From: an uncultured Treponema sp.
GTDB taxonomy: Bacteria > Spirochaetota > Spirochaetia > Treponematales > Treponemataceae
Direction of reading: 5' to 3'
NCBI GenBank assembly: GCA_947178095.1
Contig: CAMWWZ010000015.1
Coordinates: 1-36,822, forward strand
Length of the DNA stretch: 36,822 nucleotides
This document shows, piece by piece, positions 14,153 to 22,887 of the stretch. The notes beneath the pieces were generated by a model. The model searched no databases and was not told where the DNA came from. It saw only the letters and a list, made by a program, of their open reading frames with translations. Position 1 is the stretch's first letter, and each line of letters starts with the position of its first letter. A program made the position numbers and the translations under genes.

Positions 14153-15586
14153 ATGGAAATAAAGCGAAAATCATTAAAAACAACTGCAATCCTCAATGCC
14201 ACAAGAACCTTTTTGGAATTACTGTTTCCGTTGATAACATTTCCATATGTGTCAAGAATATTGGGACCGGTGAATATAGGTAAAATCAATTTTTCACTAT
14301 CAATCGTAAGTTATTTTGTAATGATAGCTATGCTTGGCATTTCAAATTATGGAATAAGGGAAGCCGCAAAAATTCGAGACGACAAAAGGCAACTTTCAAA
14401 ATTTGTAAAAGAAATCCTTGCGTTGAATACAATTTCAAGCATCATTTCTTATGCAATTCTTTTTCTACTTGTTTTTACCGTAAATAAATTAGCAGACTAC
14501 AGAAGTTTAATAATCATTCTCTCTACGACCATTTTTTTTACAGTTATTGGAATTGACTGGCTCTTTTATGCAGTTGAAGATTTAACAAGTGTTACATTAA
14601 GAAGTTTTGTTTTTCATGTCTTAAGTTTTATAAGTCTTTTCATATTCGTAAGAAAGCCTGAAGATTATATGAATTATGCGTTGATTTCAGTTGTTTCCTC
14701 CGTTGGTTCAAATATTTTCAGCATTTTTATCTCTAAAAGATTTGTAGATTATAGATTGCGCATAAAAATAGATATAAAGAAACATTTAAAACCAATAATG
14801 ATGTTCTTCTTTATATCCGTTGCAACAACTGTAAATTCTTCCATTGATACTACTATGCTTGGTTTTATTTCGGGAGACAAGCAAACTGGATTTTATTCAG
14901 TTGCCAATAGAATAATACGAATTGTTACCTCTATGGCGACAGCAACAACCGTCATTCTTCCTCGCCTTTCTTATTTTTATACGCAAAACAAAATTGAAGA
15001 AATGAAAGATGTCATAGCAACTACTTTGTATACAAATATATGCCTTGTTATTCCAGCCATCGCTGGAATTTTTTTAATCGCCGAACCTGTAATTTTAATC
15101 ATAAGCGGAAAAGCATATTTGGATTCTATAATTGTATTAAAAGTCATGCTGCCGAGCATTTTTTTTCTGGCTTTAAGCAATTTAACAGGCTCGCATCTTT
15201 TTATGGCGACAGGAAAGGAAAAATATGTCATTTATTCTGTCTTTAGCGGAATAGTTTTAAACATTGTCATGAATTTTTTTCTGATTCCAAGATTTGGAGC
15301 CTTTGGAGCTGGCATAGCAACCAGCACCACAGAATTTTTAGTTTGTATTTTTCAATTGCTGATGGCAAGAAACTATTTTGCGCGGTTAAATTTTAAATTT
15401 TTATTTCAATTCTTTTTTGCAACCTTATTGATGGGAATTTCAGTTTTTTATTTACAGAAAATTCATATGGGACTTGTCTGCTCCGTTCTTCTTTCAATAA
15501 TGTGCGGAATATTCGTATATTTCTCTGCCCTTTTACTAATGAAGAATAACACAATTATTAGGATTGTCAAATGGAGAAAAAAATGA
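14153..15586 (+). CDS. Wzx-type oligosaccharide flippase
   Basis: A 477-residue membrane protein of the MATE/polysaccharide-transport superfamily with about 12-14 hydrophobic segments along the whole chain. The N-terminus TTAILNATRTFLELLFPLITFPYVSRILGPVNIGKINF is typical. It should flip undecaprenyl-linked repeat units across the inner membrane. The ATG at 14153 has only a weak ribosome-binding site; TTG at 14129 is preceded by AGGAG but only three bases away, so the start is uncertain by eight codons. It is the first gene of the island and its stop overlaps the next start (ATGA). Confidence 0.9.
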   Translation: MEIKRKSLKTTAILNATRTFLELLFPLITFPYVSRILGPVNIGKINFSLSIVSYFVMIAMLGISNYGIREAAKIRDDKRQLSKFVKEILALNTISSIISYAILFLLVFTVNKLADYRSLIIILSTTIFFTVIGIDWLFYAVEDLTSVTLRSFVFHVLSFISLFIFVRKPEDYMNYALISVVSSVGSNIFSIFISKRFVDYRLRIKIDIKKHLKPIMMFFFISVATTVNSSIDTTMLGFISGDKQTGFYSVANRIIRIVTSMATATTVILPRLSYFYTQNKIEEMKDVIATTLYTNICLVIPAIAGIFLIAEPVILIISGKAYLDSIIVLKVMLPSIFFLALSNLTGSHLFMATGKEKYVIYSVFSGIVLNIVMNFFLIPRFGAFGAGIATSTTEFLVCIFQLLMARNYFARLNFKFLFQFFFATLLMGISVFYLQKIHMGLVCSVLLSIMCGIFVYFSALLLMKNNTIIRIVKWRKK

Positions 15587-16950
15587 AACGTATTTTGTTT
15601 ATTCCTTATACAATGACTAACGGCGGTGGAGCTGAAAGACTTCTTGCGTCCTATGCAAACAGCATTGACAGCACAAAGTATTCTGTCTGCATACAGGAAA
15701 TTGAAAGATTCACTGTAAAAAAAGAATTTCTGAATCCAGACGTGAAGCTGAAGAGAATTCCGTTCTATTCCTGCAAAAAAAGCATATTCTTTCCGATGAG
15801 AATATGCAACCACTATTTTCTTTTTAAAAATCCGGCCGTATTAAAATCTGTTTTTAATCTTGACGGTTTTGACCATGTTGTTTCATGGAATTACCAGCTG
15901 CCGTCATTTATGCTTCCCGCATTTAAAAAATCTTATAAGATTGCTTGGTTTCATGGTGATATATATGATCTGGAATTGACTGAGAAAAATAAAAGCGCAA
16001 ATAAAGATTTGGAAAAAAACAACAAGCTTCAGAAAGACGCATGGTCCTGCGCAGATTCGATTGTTACAATAAGCCAAAACAGCTACAAATCTTTGGAAAA
16101 AGTTTTCCCTGATTTTTTAAGCAAGACTTTCATTATCAACGATGGAGTTTCCTTTAAAACTATCAAAGAAAAATCAGGCGAAAATACAAATCTCATCTTG
16201 GACAAAAACTATAAACACTTAGTATGCGCAGGACGCATTGATAAAAACAAAAATTTTGAATTGGCAATCCGTGCTTTGCATGAAATAAGAAAAACAAGAG
16301 ACGACATAAAACTTGTAATAATCGGAACAGGCGAGCTTGAAAACGATTACAAGCAGCTTTGCCTTGAACTCAATGTAACTGACCATGTACTGTTCGTCGG
16401 GTATTTGGAAAATCCTTTTCCTTTGATAAAGCAATGCAATGTTTTTTGCTTGACAAGTTATAGCGAAGGCTTCTCCATGGTTATTCTAGAAGCAATGTCC
16501 TTAGGAATTCCTTTTGTTACGACAAAAGTCAGCGGGGCAAGCGAAGAACTTTATAATAACGGCAAATGCGGGGTCATATCAGATTGGACTGTAGAGGACT
16601 ATTCGCAGAAAATATTGAAATTAATTGACGACAAACCTTTTTATGATTCGTTGAAGAAAAATTGTCTTGAGCATTGTGAACATTATACTGTAGAAAAGGC
16701 ATTGGACAAGCTTTATGAAATAATGGAGAAATCTGCTTATGAAAAAAATGGCAAAACTGAAAGAAAACTTTTTAACACAATAGCACATAAAATTTCTTAT
16801 TTTTTGTTCGCATTGTTTGGAATCAATTTTTCTTACTTTAAGAAAACAAAAAAACTCATTTTGTATGTTTTCTTGTATGTATTGTCTTTGTGCCTTTTGC
16901 CGCTAAAAGCAGTGTACATTTTAGTTTATATGATTTTGGCAGGGAAATAA
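15583..16950 (+). CDS. Glycosyltransferase family 4 protein with membrane-associated C-terminus
   Basis: A 455-residue GT-B glycosyltransferase. N-terminal FIPYTMTNGGGAERLLASYAN is the acceptor-side glycine loop; the C-terminal donor-side motif EGFSMVILEAMSLGIPFVTT contains the E-x7-E typical of GT4. A hydrophobic C-terminal tail (about residues 395-455) contains one or two membrane-associated helices, unusual for GT4. The start at 15583 is used because GGAG lies seven bases upstream and the ATG overlaps the flippase stop. It adds a hexose or derivative, identity unknown, on the cytoplasmic face. Confidence 0.9.
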   Translation: MKRILFIPYTMTNGGGAERLLASYANSIDSTKYSVCIQEIERFTVKKEFLNPDVKLKRIPFYSCKKSIFFPMRICNHYFLFKNPAVLKSVFNLDGFDHVVSWNYQLPSFMLPAFKKSYKIAWFHGDIYDLELTEKNKSANKDLEKNNKLQKDAWSCADSIVTISQNSYKSLEKVFPDFLSKTFIINDGVSFKTIKEKSGENTNLILDKNYKHLVCAGRIDKNKNFELAIRALHEIRKTRDDIKLVIIGTGELENDYKQLCLELNVTDHVLFVGYLENPFPLIKQCNVFCLTSYSEGFSMVILEAMSLGIPFVTTKVSGASEELYNNGKCGVISDWTVEDYSQKILKLIDDKPFYDSLKKNCLEHCEHYTVEKALDKLYEIMEKSAYEKNGKTERKLFNTIAHKISYFLFALFGINFSYFKKTKKLILYVFLYVLSLCLLPLKAVYILVYMILAGK

Positions 16951-16951
16951 T

Positions 16952-18154
16952 ATGTTGAAAATAATAAGCTGCGCAGGATTTGGAAATACAGGCTCTTCCA
17001 TAGTAACAGATTTTTTTCAAGAATTCTCCTGCATAAATGTTGTTGGCGGCAGTGCTTTTGAGTTTTTCTTTTTGCATGAGTGCGACGGCATTATGGATTT
17101 GGAAAACGCCTTGACAGAAGGACACCGATTAAAGACCGATTTGGCAATAAAGAGATTTTTAAAGCTTGTGGAAAACCTGAATTCCAAAAATCCAAGCGGT
17201 CCGAATTATAAAGATTATTTCAACGGAAAATTTCTTGATTATACATACAAGTATTTAGACTCTTTGGGAGTCATAAAATGGAAAAACGGCTGGTGGCATC
17301 GGGTATCTGAATTAGAAGAACAAAACAAAATAAAAAGAATTGTCTTGCAGGAAAAATTTAGGCAGGTCGCAAAAAAATACAGCTATAGTCTTTATGAGAC
17401 TGATAGCTGGAAGCCTGCCGTTGTGAATTATGTAACACAATATTTCTGCACTATATCTAAAAAAGATTTTAAGGAAAAAACAAAAACCTATCTGAAAAAC
17501 CTTTTGCTGGAATTATGTCCAGACAACGAATGGGTTTTGTTTGATCAGCTTTTCCCTCCCAGTTGCAATTCGGAATATTTGTCTTATTTTGATTTTGCAA
17601 AAGTCATCATAGTCGATAGAGATCCGAGGGATTTGTATTTTGCGAACAAAGTTTTTTGGGGAAGCGGGTACATTCCGTCTGAAAATCCAGAAGTCTTTAT
17701 TCAATGGTTTAAAGGCACAAGAAGTAAAATTTCAGAAAGCGAAAATGTTATTTCAATAAAATTTGAAGACATGGTTTACGACTTTGAAAAAACACAAAAA
17801 TTATTGTGTGATTTTGTCGGAATTGACCTTTCTTTAAGGGACAAACCCAACACTCATTTGTTCTTGGAAAAATCAAAGACAAACACGCTGTTTTTTAAGA
17901 AGTTTTGTTTGGCTGATAAACAATATGAAGCGCAGCTTAGCAAAGATGTAAAATTAATTGAAGAAAAACTTTCAAACTATATTTTTAGATTTTCTGATTT
18001 TGTTGATTTGAATTCCATAACAAAAAAGGAGCAGGATTTCATTTTTGAAAAGGCTGTCCATAAGATAAACAATGATGCTCTTGCAATAAATCCGATAAGA
18101 CTGATTTTTTCTTTGTGCAAAATTTTTATAAGGAAAATAAAAAATGGAAAATGA
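16952..18154 (+). CDS. Sulfotransferase-like protein
   Basis: A 400-residue protein. Near the N-terminus CAGFGNTGSS (about residues 7-16) matches the 5'-phosphosulfate-binding loop of PAPS-dependent sulfotransferases, and IIVDRDPRDLYF (about residue 216) matches their 3'-phosphate-binding motif. ISIKFEDMVYDFEKTQKLLCDFVGI is the conserved helix after it. A large inserted helical region lies between these motifs. It may sulfate a glycan unit made by this island. PAPS synthesis genes are not in the window. It follows the GT4 gene by one base and overlaps the next gene by 11. Confidence 0.72.
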   Translation: MLKIISCAGFGNTGSSIVTDFFQEFSCINVVGGSAFEFFFLHECDGIMDLENALTEGHRLKTDLAIKRFLKLVENLNSKNPSGPNYKDYFNGKFLDYTYKYLDSLGVIKWKNGWWHRVSELEEQNKIKRIVLQEKFRQVAKKYSYSLYETDSWKPAVVNYVTQYFCTISKKDFKEKTKTYLKNLLLELCPDNEWVLFDQLFPPSCNSEYLSYFDFAKVIIVDRDPRDLYFANKVFWGSGYIPSENPEVFIQWFKGTRSKISESENVISIKFEDMVYDFEKTQKLLCDFVGIDLSLRDKPNTHLFLEKSKTNTLFFKKFCLADKQYEAQLSKDVKLIEEKLSNYIFRFSDFVDLNSITKKEQDFIFEKAVHKINNDALAINPIRLIFSLCKIFIRKIKNGK

Positions 18155-18992
18155 TCCCCTTGTTTCCGTAATAATCCCCTGCTACAACGCAGAGCGATAT
18201 GTCGAATCCGCCGTCCGTTCCATCATGGAGCAGACATACACGAACCTTGAGATTCTTGTAACGGACGACTGCTCCACAGACGGAACGTTCCCCATTCTCC
18301 AAAAGCTCGCGGCGGAAGACTCGCGGATAAAACTATTCCGCAACGAACAGAACCTGAAAATCGTAAAAACTCTGAATAATATGGTTTCTGCCGCGCAGGG
18401 AAAATACATTGCCCGCATGGATGCCGACGACATTTCGCTTCCAGCAAGGATTGAAAGGCAGATAGAATTTATGCAACAAAATCCGCAGATTGATTTTTGC
18501 GGAACGAATGCGGTTCTTATAAATGAAAAAGGCAGATTTGTTGGAATTTCTCATGTTCCAATATCAGAAGACGACATAAAAATCGGTATAAAATATCAGT
18601 GTGCGTTTTTGCATCCTTCGGTCGTCATAAAAGCTGAAGTTTTAAAAGAATACAAATACCGTGAAGAATTTTTATTTGCAGAAGATTACGAACTTTGGAT
18701 TCGCTTATTAGAAAACGGTTTGCGTGGAATAAACTTAAAAACCCGCCTTTTGAAATATCGCATTCTAAAATCTTCGATCAGCCAGTCAGAAAGGAGTAGG
18801 GAGATTCAGAAAAATTTGGCATTATCTTTGTCTGAAAAGATTGATGATGATGTTTACAAAATTTCAGACAAGAAATTTTTGTCAAATATTCTTGTGCGGC
18901 AAAGAAAAATATATGGCATAAAAGTTCCGTTCAGATTTCTTTTTATACATTACACAGAAAGATTGTTTTATGAGGTTCTAAAATGGTTTTAA
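18144..18992 (+). CDS. Glycosyltransferase family 2 protein
   Basis: A 282-residue GT-A protein: VSVIIPCYNAERYVESAVRSIM at the N-terminus, TDDCSTDGT, and the metal-binding MDADD (about residue 92), then the ED-x-ELW-I-R-LL motif near residue 180 (AEDYELWIRLLENG). It adds a sugar from a nucleotide donor. It is led by AAGGA and overlaps the sulfotransferase-like gene. Its first half has clearly higher GC and different codon use than the second half and than its neighbours, suggesting a recombination joint within the gene. Confidence 0.9.
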   Translation: MENDPLVSVIIPCYNAERYVESAVRSIMEQTYTNLEILVTDDCSTDGTFPILQKLAAEDSRIKLFRNEQNLKIVKTLNNMVSAAQGKYIARMDADDISLPARIERQIEFMQQNPQIDFCGTNAVLINEKGRFVGISHVPISEDDIKIGIKYQCAFLHPSVVIKAEVLKEYKYREEFLFAEDYELWIRLLENGLRGINLKTRLLKYRILKSSISQSERSREIQKNLALSLSEKIDDDVYKISDKKFLSNILVRQRKIYGIKVPFRFLFIHYTERLFYEVLKWF

Positions 18993-19065
18993 ATTCATTT
19001 CACAGGATCTTACACAAATCAATACTTTTCAAACAAAAAATCAAGTGTTTCATGAGGGAAAAAAG

Positions 19066-20145
19066 ATGAATAAAGTTTGCTTTGTGATAAACAGTTTCAA
19101 CATTGGCGGAATAGAACGGGTTATAGTTACTTTATGCAATGGGCTAATCAAATACCATCATGTGGATTTGGTGGTACTTAAAAATTATGGCACGCTAAAA
19201 GAAACGCTTTCATCTGATGTCAATGTTATTGATTTTGGTGACAAAAAAGTTCGGAATAGTGTTATCCCATTTATCTTATATTTGAAAGAGAACTGCCCTG
19301 AATATATAGTTACTAGCATATGGCCACTAACGGTGCTTGTACGATTAGCAATAATTTTTTCTCATTCAAAATCAAAACAAATTGCAACACATCATGCTCT
19401 TTTTGATTTAGAGAACAAAAAAAATGTTCTAATAGATTTTTTTACAAAGAAAGTTATGGCATGTTTCTATAATAAAGCTTTTAAAGTATTTGCCGTTTCT
19501 CGAAGTGTACAAGATTTTTTGCAAAAGATAAATGTTAAGAATGTAACGGTAATGTACAATCCGTTTGATTCCAGTCAACATAAGCAAAATGTTTCCCAAG
19601 AAATTGACAATGTAAAAAAATATGGAGATTATTTTGTTTTTGTGGGAAGACTCGCAAAAATAAAAAATATTCCTCTTATTTTAAAAGCTTTTTCGGAATT
19701 AATATCTGACACTCTGTATAGAAATTATAATTTACTTGTCATAGGCGATGGTCCTGAAAGAAAGGATTTAGAAGAAATGATGGAAAGACTTTGTATTTCA
19801 AAAAATTGTTTCTTTTTAGGTAGTAAAACATACCCGGAAGCATTTATTCAAAGTGCAAAGGCTGTCCTTATGGCTTCTTTTTCAGAGGCAATGCCTGTTA
19901 CTGTTTTGGAGGCTTTTGGACTTAATGTTCCTGTTGTCTCCACGCCTGCACAAGGGTGCATGGATATATTTAACTTGCTTGATTATAAATGGCATACAGA
20001 TAGTTTTGATGATGCAAGTGAATATTGTACTCTTTTAAAATCTGTTCTTAATCACAGGAGCAAATTGCCGGATTTAGAAACACTTGTGGAATGCAATTAT
20101 GGACTTGAAAAAATTATATCCCTTTGGAACGAGGTTCTTGTGTGA
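19066..20145 (+). CDS. Glycosyltransferase family 4 protein
   Basis: A 359-residue GT-B enzyme. INSFNIGGIERVIVTL is the N-terminal glycine motif, FVGRLAKIKN the start of the donor domain, and EAMPVTVLEAFGLNVPVVSTP the E-x7-E motif. The ATG at 19066 has GAGGG upstream; an in-frame codon 21 bases earlier has none. A 73-base gap precedes it, the longest in the island. The next gene overlaps its stop codon (TGATG). Codon use is very AT-rich. Confidence 0.9.
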   Translation: MNKVCFVINSFNIGGIERVIVTLCNGLIKYHHVDLVVLKNYGTLKETLSSDVNVIDFGDKKVRNSVIPFILYLKENCPEYIVTSIWPLTVLVRLAIIFSHSKSKQIATHHALFDLENKKNVLIDFFTKKVMACFYNKAFKVFAVSRSVQDFLQKINVKNVTVMYNPFDSSQHKQNVSQEIDNVKKYGDYFVFVGRLAKIKNIPLILKAFSELISDTLYRNYNLLVIGDGPERKDLEEMMERLCISKNCFFLGSKTYPEAFIQSAKAVLMASFSEAMPVTVLEAFGLNVPVVSTPAQGCMDIFNLLDYKWHTDSFDDASEYCTLLKSVLNHRSKLPDLETLVECNYGLEKIISLWNEVLV

Positions 20146-21467
20146 TGTTTGCATTTTTTCAAGTTATAAATATTTTTTTTCTCGCTTTGTATATCATGCA
20201 GACTGTTTATAAATATAAAACATATGGTACATCATATATTTGTAGTCCCATATGTTGGTTTATGTTATTTTACTGTGCATATTTTATGATTCCCGTATTA
20301 TTTCTCCGTACAGTTGAAAACAATCCCGATTTATTTGGATATTTTACATTTTCTACAGATGCCATTGTTCAAAGCCAAGTTATAATTGTGATGGAAAGTA
20401 TGATTCTGCTCATACTAAATGCTAATTACGTCCCTCTGCGATTTTCAAATGGATTTTCGGTTTTGTCTAGACATAAAAGTGTGTATACTTTATGCAAAAT
20501 CATAGTTTTTATATTTGTTATTACTTCTTGTATTGCTTTGTTTGCGATTATAAACGCTATAAAAGCTAATGGCTTTATAAAAGCATTTTTTCTTCTTGAT
20601 GAACTTGGAGATAAATACCGTAAATTATTCAAATTCCAGACGCTTAGATATGTATCGGTGGTTTGTGTATTCTATCTTTTTTTGAAAAAAAAGAAATTTT
20701 CTTTATTTTTGGTTTTCGTTCCAAATATTTTTTTTGAAGTTCTTGCAGGGAAAAGAACAACGGCATTCTTGTATATTTTATTTGTATATATTATTTATGT
20801 TAAAATATATGATAAACCGCGACTTTTTGTTATTGGAAGTATATTTGTCTCACTTTTGATGAGCGTTCTTTTCTCCCGAATGGGATCGCTTAATAACGGT
20901 AACTTGAGCCTTGATCTAATCATTGCTTCTATGCTAGCTGAATTTATAAATACATTTCTCACTCTTCCTTATATTTTAGAGAATGATTTGACTAACTGCT
21001 TGGAATTTCCACATGTATTATATAATTTGATGAGTCCAATCCTTCCAGGTTTTATTAAGACAAATATTATGCAAAGTTCCAATTTTGATGAGATTGGTGC
21101 GCTACTTGCAGGGGATATTGGAAAAGGGTTTGGGTTTGGTTCAAATTGTATTACCTATGATTTGTATTCATTCGGACTTTTCGGATTGCTTTGTTTGCCA
21201 ATCATGTTTGTTTTAATTTGGTCTCTTGACCGTGTTATTTCTAAAGATTGCAATTTTATGTTGCGTTTTTTCTTGATTTATCAATTAAGGCTGTATATGA
21301 GACAAGGGTATGAATCTTTGGCAATCGTCCTATTTATTGCCATATTTTACAATGGTCTGTTTTACTATTTGCATAGGAAATATAAACGTGAAATTGTCGT
21401 TACAAAAATAGAAAGGTTTAAGCCTTTAGGCGGTTATTTGTCTTGGAGGAAAAAACTAGAATGCTAG
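20145..21467 (+). CDS. Wzy-like O-antigen/oligosaccharide repeat-unit polymerase
   Basis: A 440-residue integral membrane protein with ten or more hydrophobic segments and a large extracytoplasmic loop containing about residues 280-340 (VLYNLMSPILPGFIKTNIMQSSNFDEIGALLAGDIGKGFGFG). This is the layout of Wzy polymerases. Sequence identity in this family is low, so the call rests on topology and on sitting between a flippase and glycosyltransferases. The start at 20145 is set by GAGG upstream and the TGATG overlap. Confidence 0.75.
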   Translation: MFAFFQVINIFFLALYIMQTVYKYKTYGTSYICSPICWFMLFYCAYFMIPVLFLRTVENNPDLFGYFTFSTDAIVQSQVIIVMESMILLILNANYVPLRFSNGFSVLSRHKSVYTLCKIIVFIFVITSCIALFAIINAIKANGFIKAFFLLDELGDKYRKLFKFQTLRYVSVVCVFYLFLKKKKFSLFLVFVPNIFFEVLAGKRTTAFLYILFVYIIYVKIYDKPRLFVIGSIFVSLLMSVLFSRMGSLNNGNLSLDLIIASMLAEFINTFLTLPYILENDLTNCLEFPHVLYNLMSPILPGFIKTNIMQSSNFDEIGALLAGDIGKGFGFGSNCITYDLYSFGLFGLLCLPIMFVLIWSLDRVISKDCNFMLRFFLIYQLRLYMRQGYESLAIVLFIAIFYNGLFYYLHRKYKREIVVTKIERFKPLGGYLSWRKKLEC

Positions 21468-22264
21468 TATCAGTAATAATCCCCGTTTACAATTCGGAAA
21501 AAACAATTTCTCGTTCCATAGAATCTGTTGTCGCGTCTTTGACATTGTGTACAGACGACTATGAGATTATCTGTGTGGACGACGGTTCAAGCGACAATTC
21601 TTTGGAACTGTTGAAAAAAATTGCGCTTGAAAATTCCAAGATTATCGTGATTCATCAGGACAATGCGGGTGCGGCCAGCGCGCGGAACAGAGGGCTTGAA
21701 ACTGCGAAGGGCGACTATATCGCATTCAATGATTCTGACGATGAGTGGACAGAAGATCATGCAACGGTGCTGCTTTCTCTGTTTGACGAGTTTCCTGATA
21801 TTTCTTGTATCTCAGGAATGCATGAGGATGAAAAGTGGCGTTTAGCGGCTCTTAAGAAAGAAAAAAATAATTTTTATAGGGTGGTTCTTAAGAACCAGCT
21901 CTATAAAAATTATTTTTCACCGCCATCAACAATGCTACGCCGCATCATCGTTGATTGCGGCATCCGCTTTGTTGATGGCGCAAGGTATGCGGAGGAAGGG
22001 TATTTCTTCAACCATGTTTCCGCGCAGTTTGGGTGCGGTTTCATTGACAAAAAACTGAGCGCAAGCATTCTGCACAAAGGTCGTTTTGGAGACTGCGGCC
22101 TCAGCGGGAATCTTCTAGGAATGGAGAGAGGGGAAATATCAAATCTGATAGACGCGCGGAGAAATCTTGGCGTAGGATTTTTTACTTTTGCGGGTGCGCT
22201 TGTTTATTCCATACTGAAATATTTTAGAAGGATTGTTATTGCAAAATTGAGGAGAGCTAAATGA
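21461..22264 (+). CDS. Glycosyltransferase family 2 protein
   Basis: A 267-residue GT-A protein: VSVIIPVYNSEKTISRSIESVV, VDDGSSDNSLELL, GAASARNRGLETAKGDYIAF and NDSDDEW (metal-binding DxD region). GGAGG at 21445-21449 lies upstream of the ATG at 21461, which overlaps the polymerase stop. The last codon overlaps the next gene start by four bases. Donor and acceptor cannot be read from sequence. Confidence 0.9.
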   Translation: MLVSVIIPVYNSEKTISRSIESVVASLTLCTDDYEIICVDDGSSDNSLELLKKIALENSKIIVIHQDNAGAASARNRGLETAKGDYIAFNDSDDEWTEDHATVLLSLFDEFPDISCISGMHEDEKWRLAALKKEKNNFYRVVLKNQLYKNYFSPPSTMLRRIIVDCGIRFVDGARYAEEGYFFNHVSAQFGCGFIDKKLSASILHKGRFGDCGLSGNLLGMERGEISNLIDARRNLGVGFFTFAGALVYSILKYFRRIVIAKLRRAK

Positions 22265-22887
22265 AATATTCCTTTTCAGAGATTCTATATCTGTCGCTAT
22301 GTAAAATTCGGACTGTGCTTTTGATTCCGTCGGCGCGGCTTGTTCGGTTTCCGATTGATATTCGGGGCAGAAAGAACATTGATTTCGGAAACAAGCTGAC
22401 GACGGGAAGATATTGCCGCATTGAATCGTTCCCGCAGTTTAATGCGAACGGAAGGCTTGTTTTCGGGAAAAACGTCCAAATCGGTGATTTCTGTCACATT
22501 GCTTGTTTGGAAAGCGTTCGCATAGGAAATGAAGTCCTTATGGCCAGCAAGGTGTTCATAACCGATTTGTCGCATGGAAAATACTCTCAAAATTCTAATA
22601 AAGACTCGACTGGTGATGAAGAAACTGTTGCGCCGGATTCAGTACCGATTGAGCGTTCGTTGTATGCAAGCCCTGTCAATATAGGCGACAACGTATGGAT
22701 AGGCGAAGGCGTTTCCGTCTTGCAAGGCGTCAGCATTGGCAGTGGTTGCGTAGTCGGCGCGAACAGCGTTGTGACGAAATCCATTCCCGAAAACTGCATT
22801 GCCGTTGGAAATCCGGCTAGGGTGATAAAAAGGTACAATGCAAAAACTATGCTTTGGGAAAAAGTCAAAGAGGAGGCTCGCCCATGA
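22261..22887 (+). CDS. Hexapeptide-repeat acyltransferase
   Basis: A 208-residue left-handed beta-helix acyltransferase, probably an O-acetyltransferase of a sugar in the glycan. The repeats IGDFCHIACLESVRIGNEVL and VNIGDNVWIGEGVSVLQGVSIGSGCVVGANSVVTKSIPENCIAVGNPARVIKRY are typical of the WcaF/maltose-acetyltransferase group, with the active His probably in the DLSHG segment. The ATG overlaps the previous stop (ATGA) and its own stop overlaps the next gene start. Confidence 0.88.
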   Translation: MKYSFSEILYLSLCKIRTVLLIPSARLVRFPIDIRGRKNIDFGNKLTTGRYCRIESFPQFNANGRLVFGKNVQIGDFCHIACLESVRIGNEVLMASKVFITDLSHGKYSQNSNKDSTGDEETVAPDSVPIERSLYASPVNIGDNVWIGEGVSVLQGVSIGSGCVVGANSVVTKSIPENCIAVGNPARVIKRYNAKTMLWEKVKEEARP

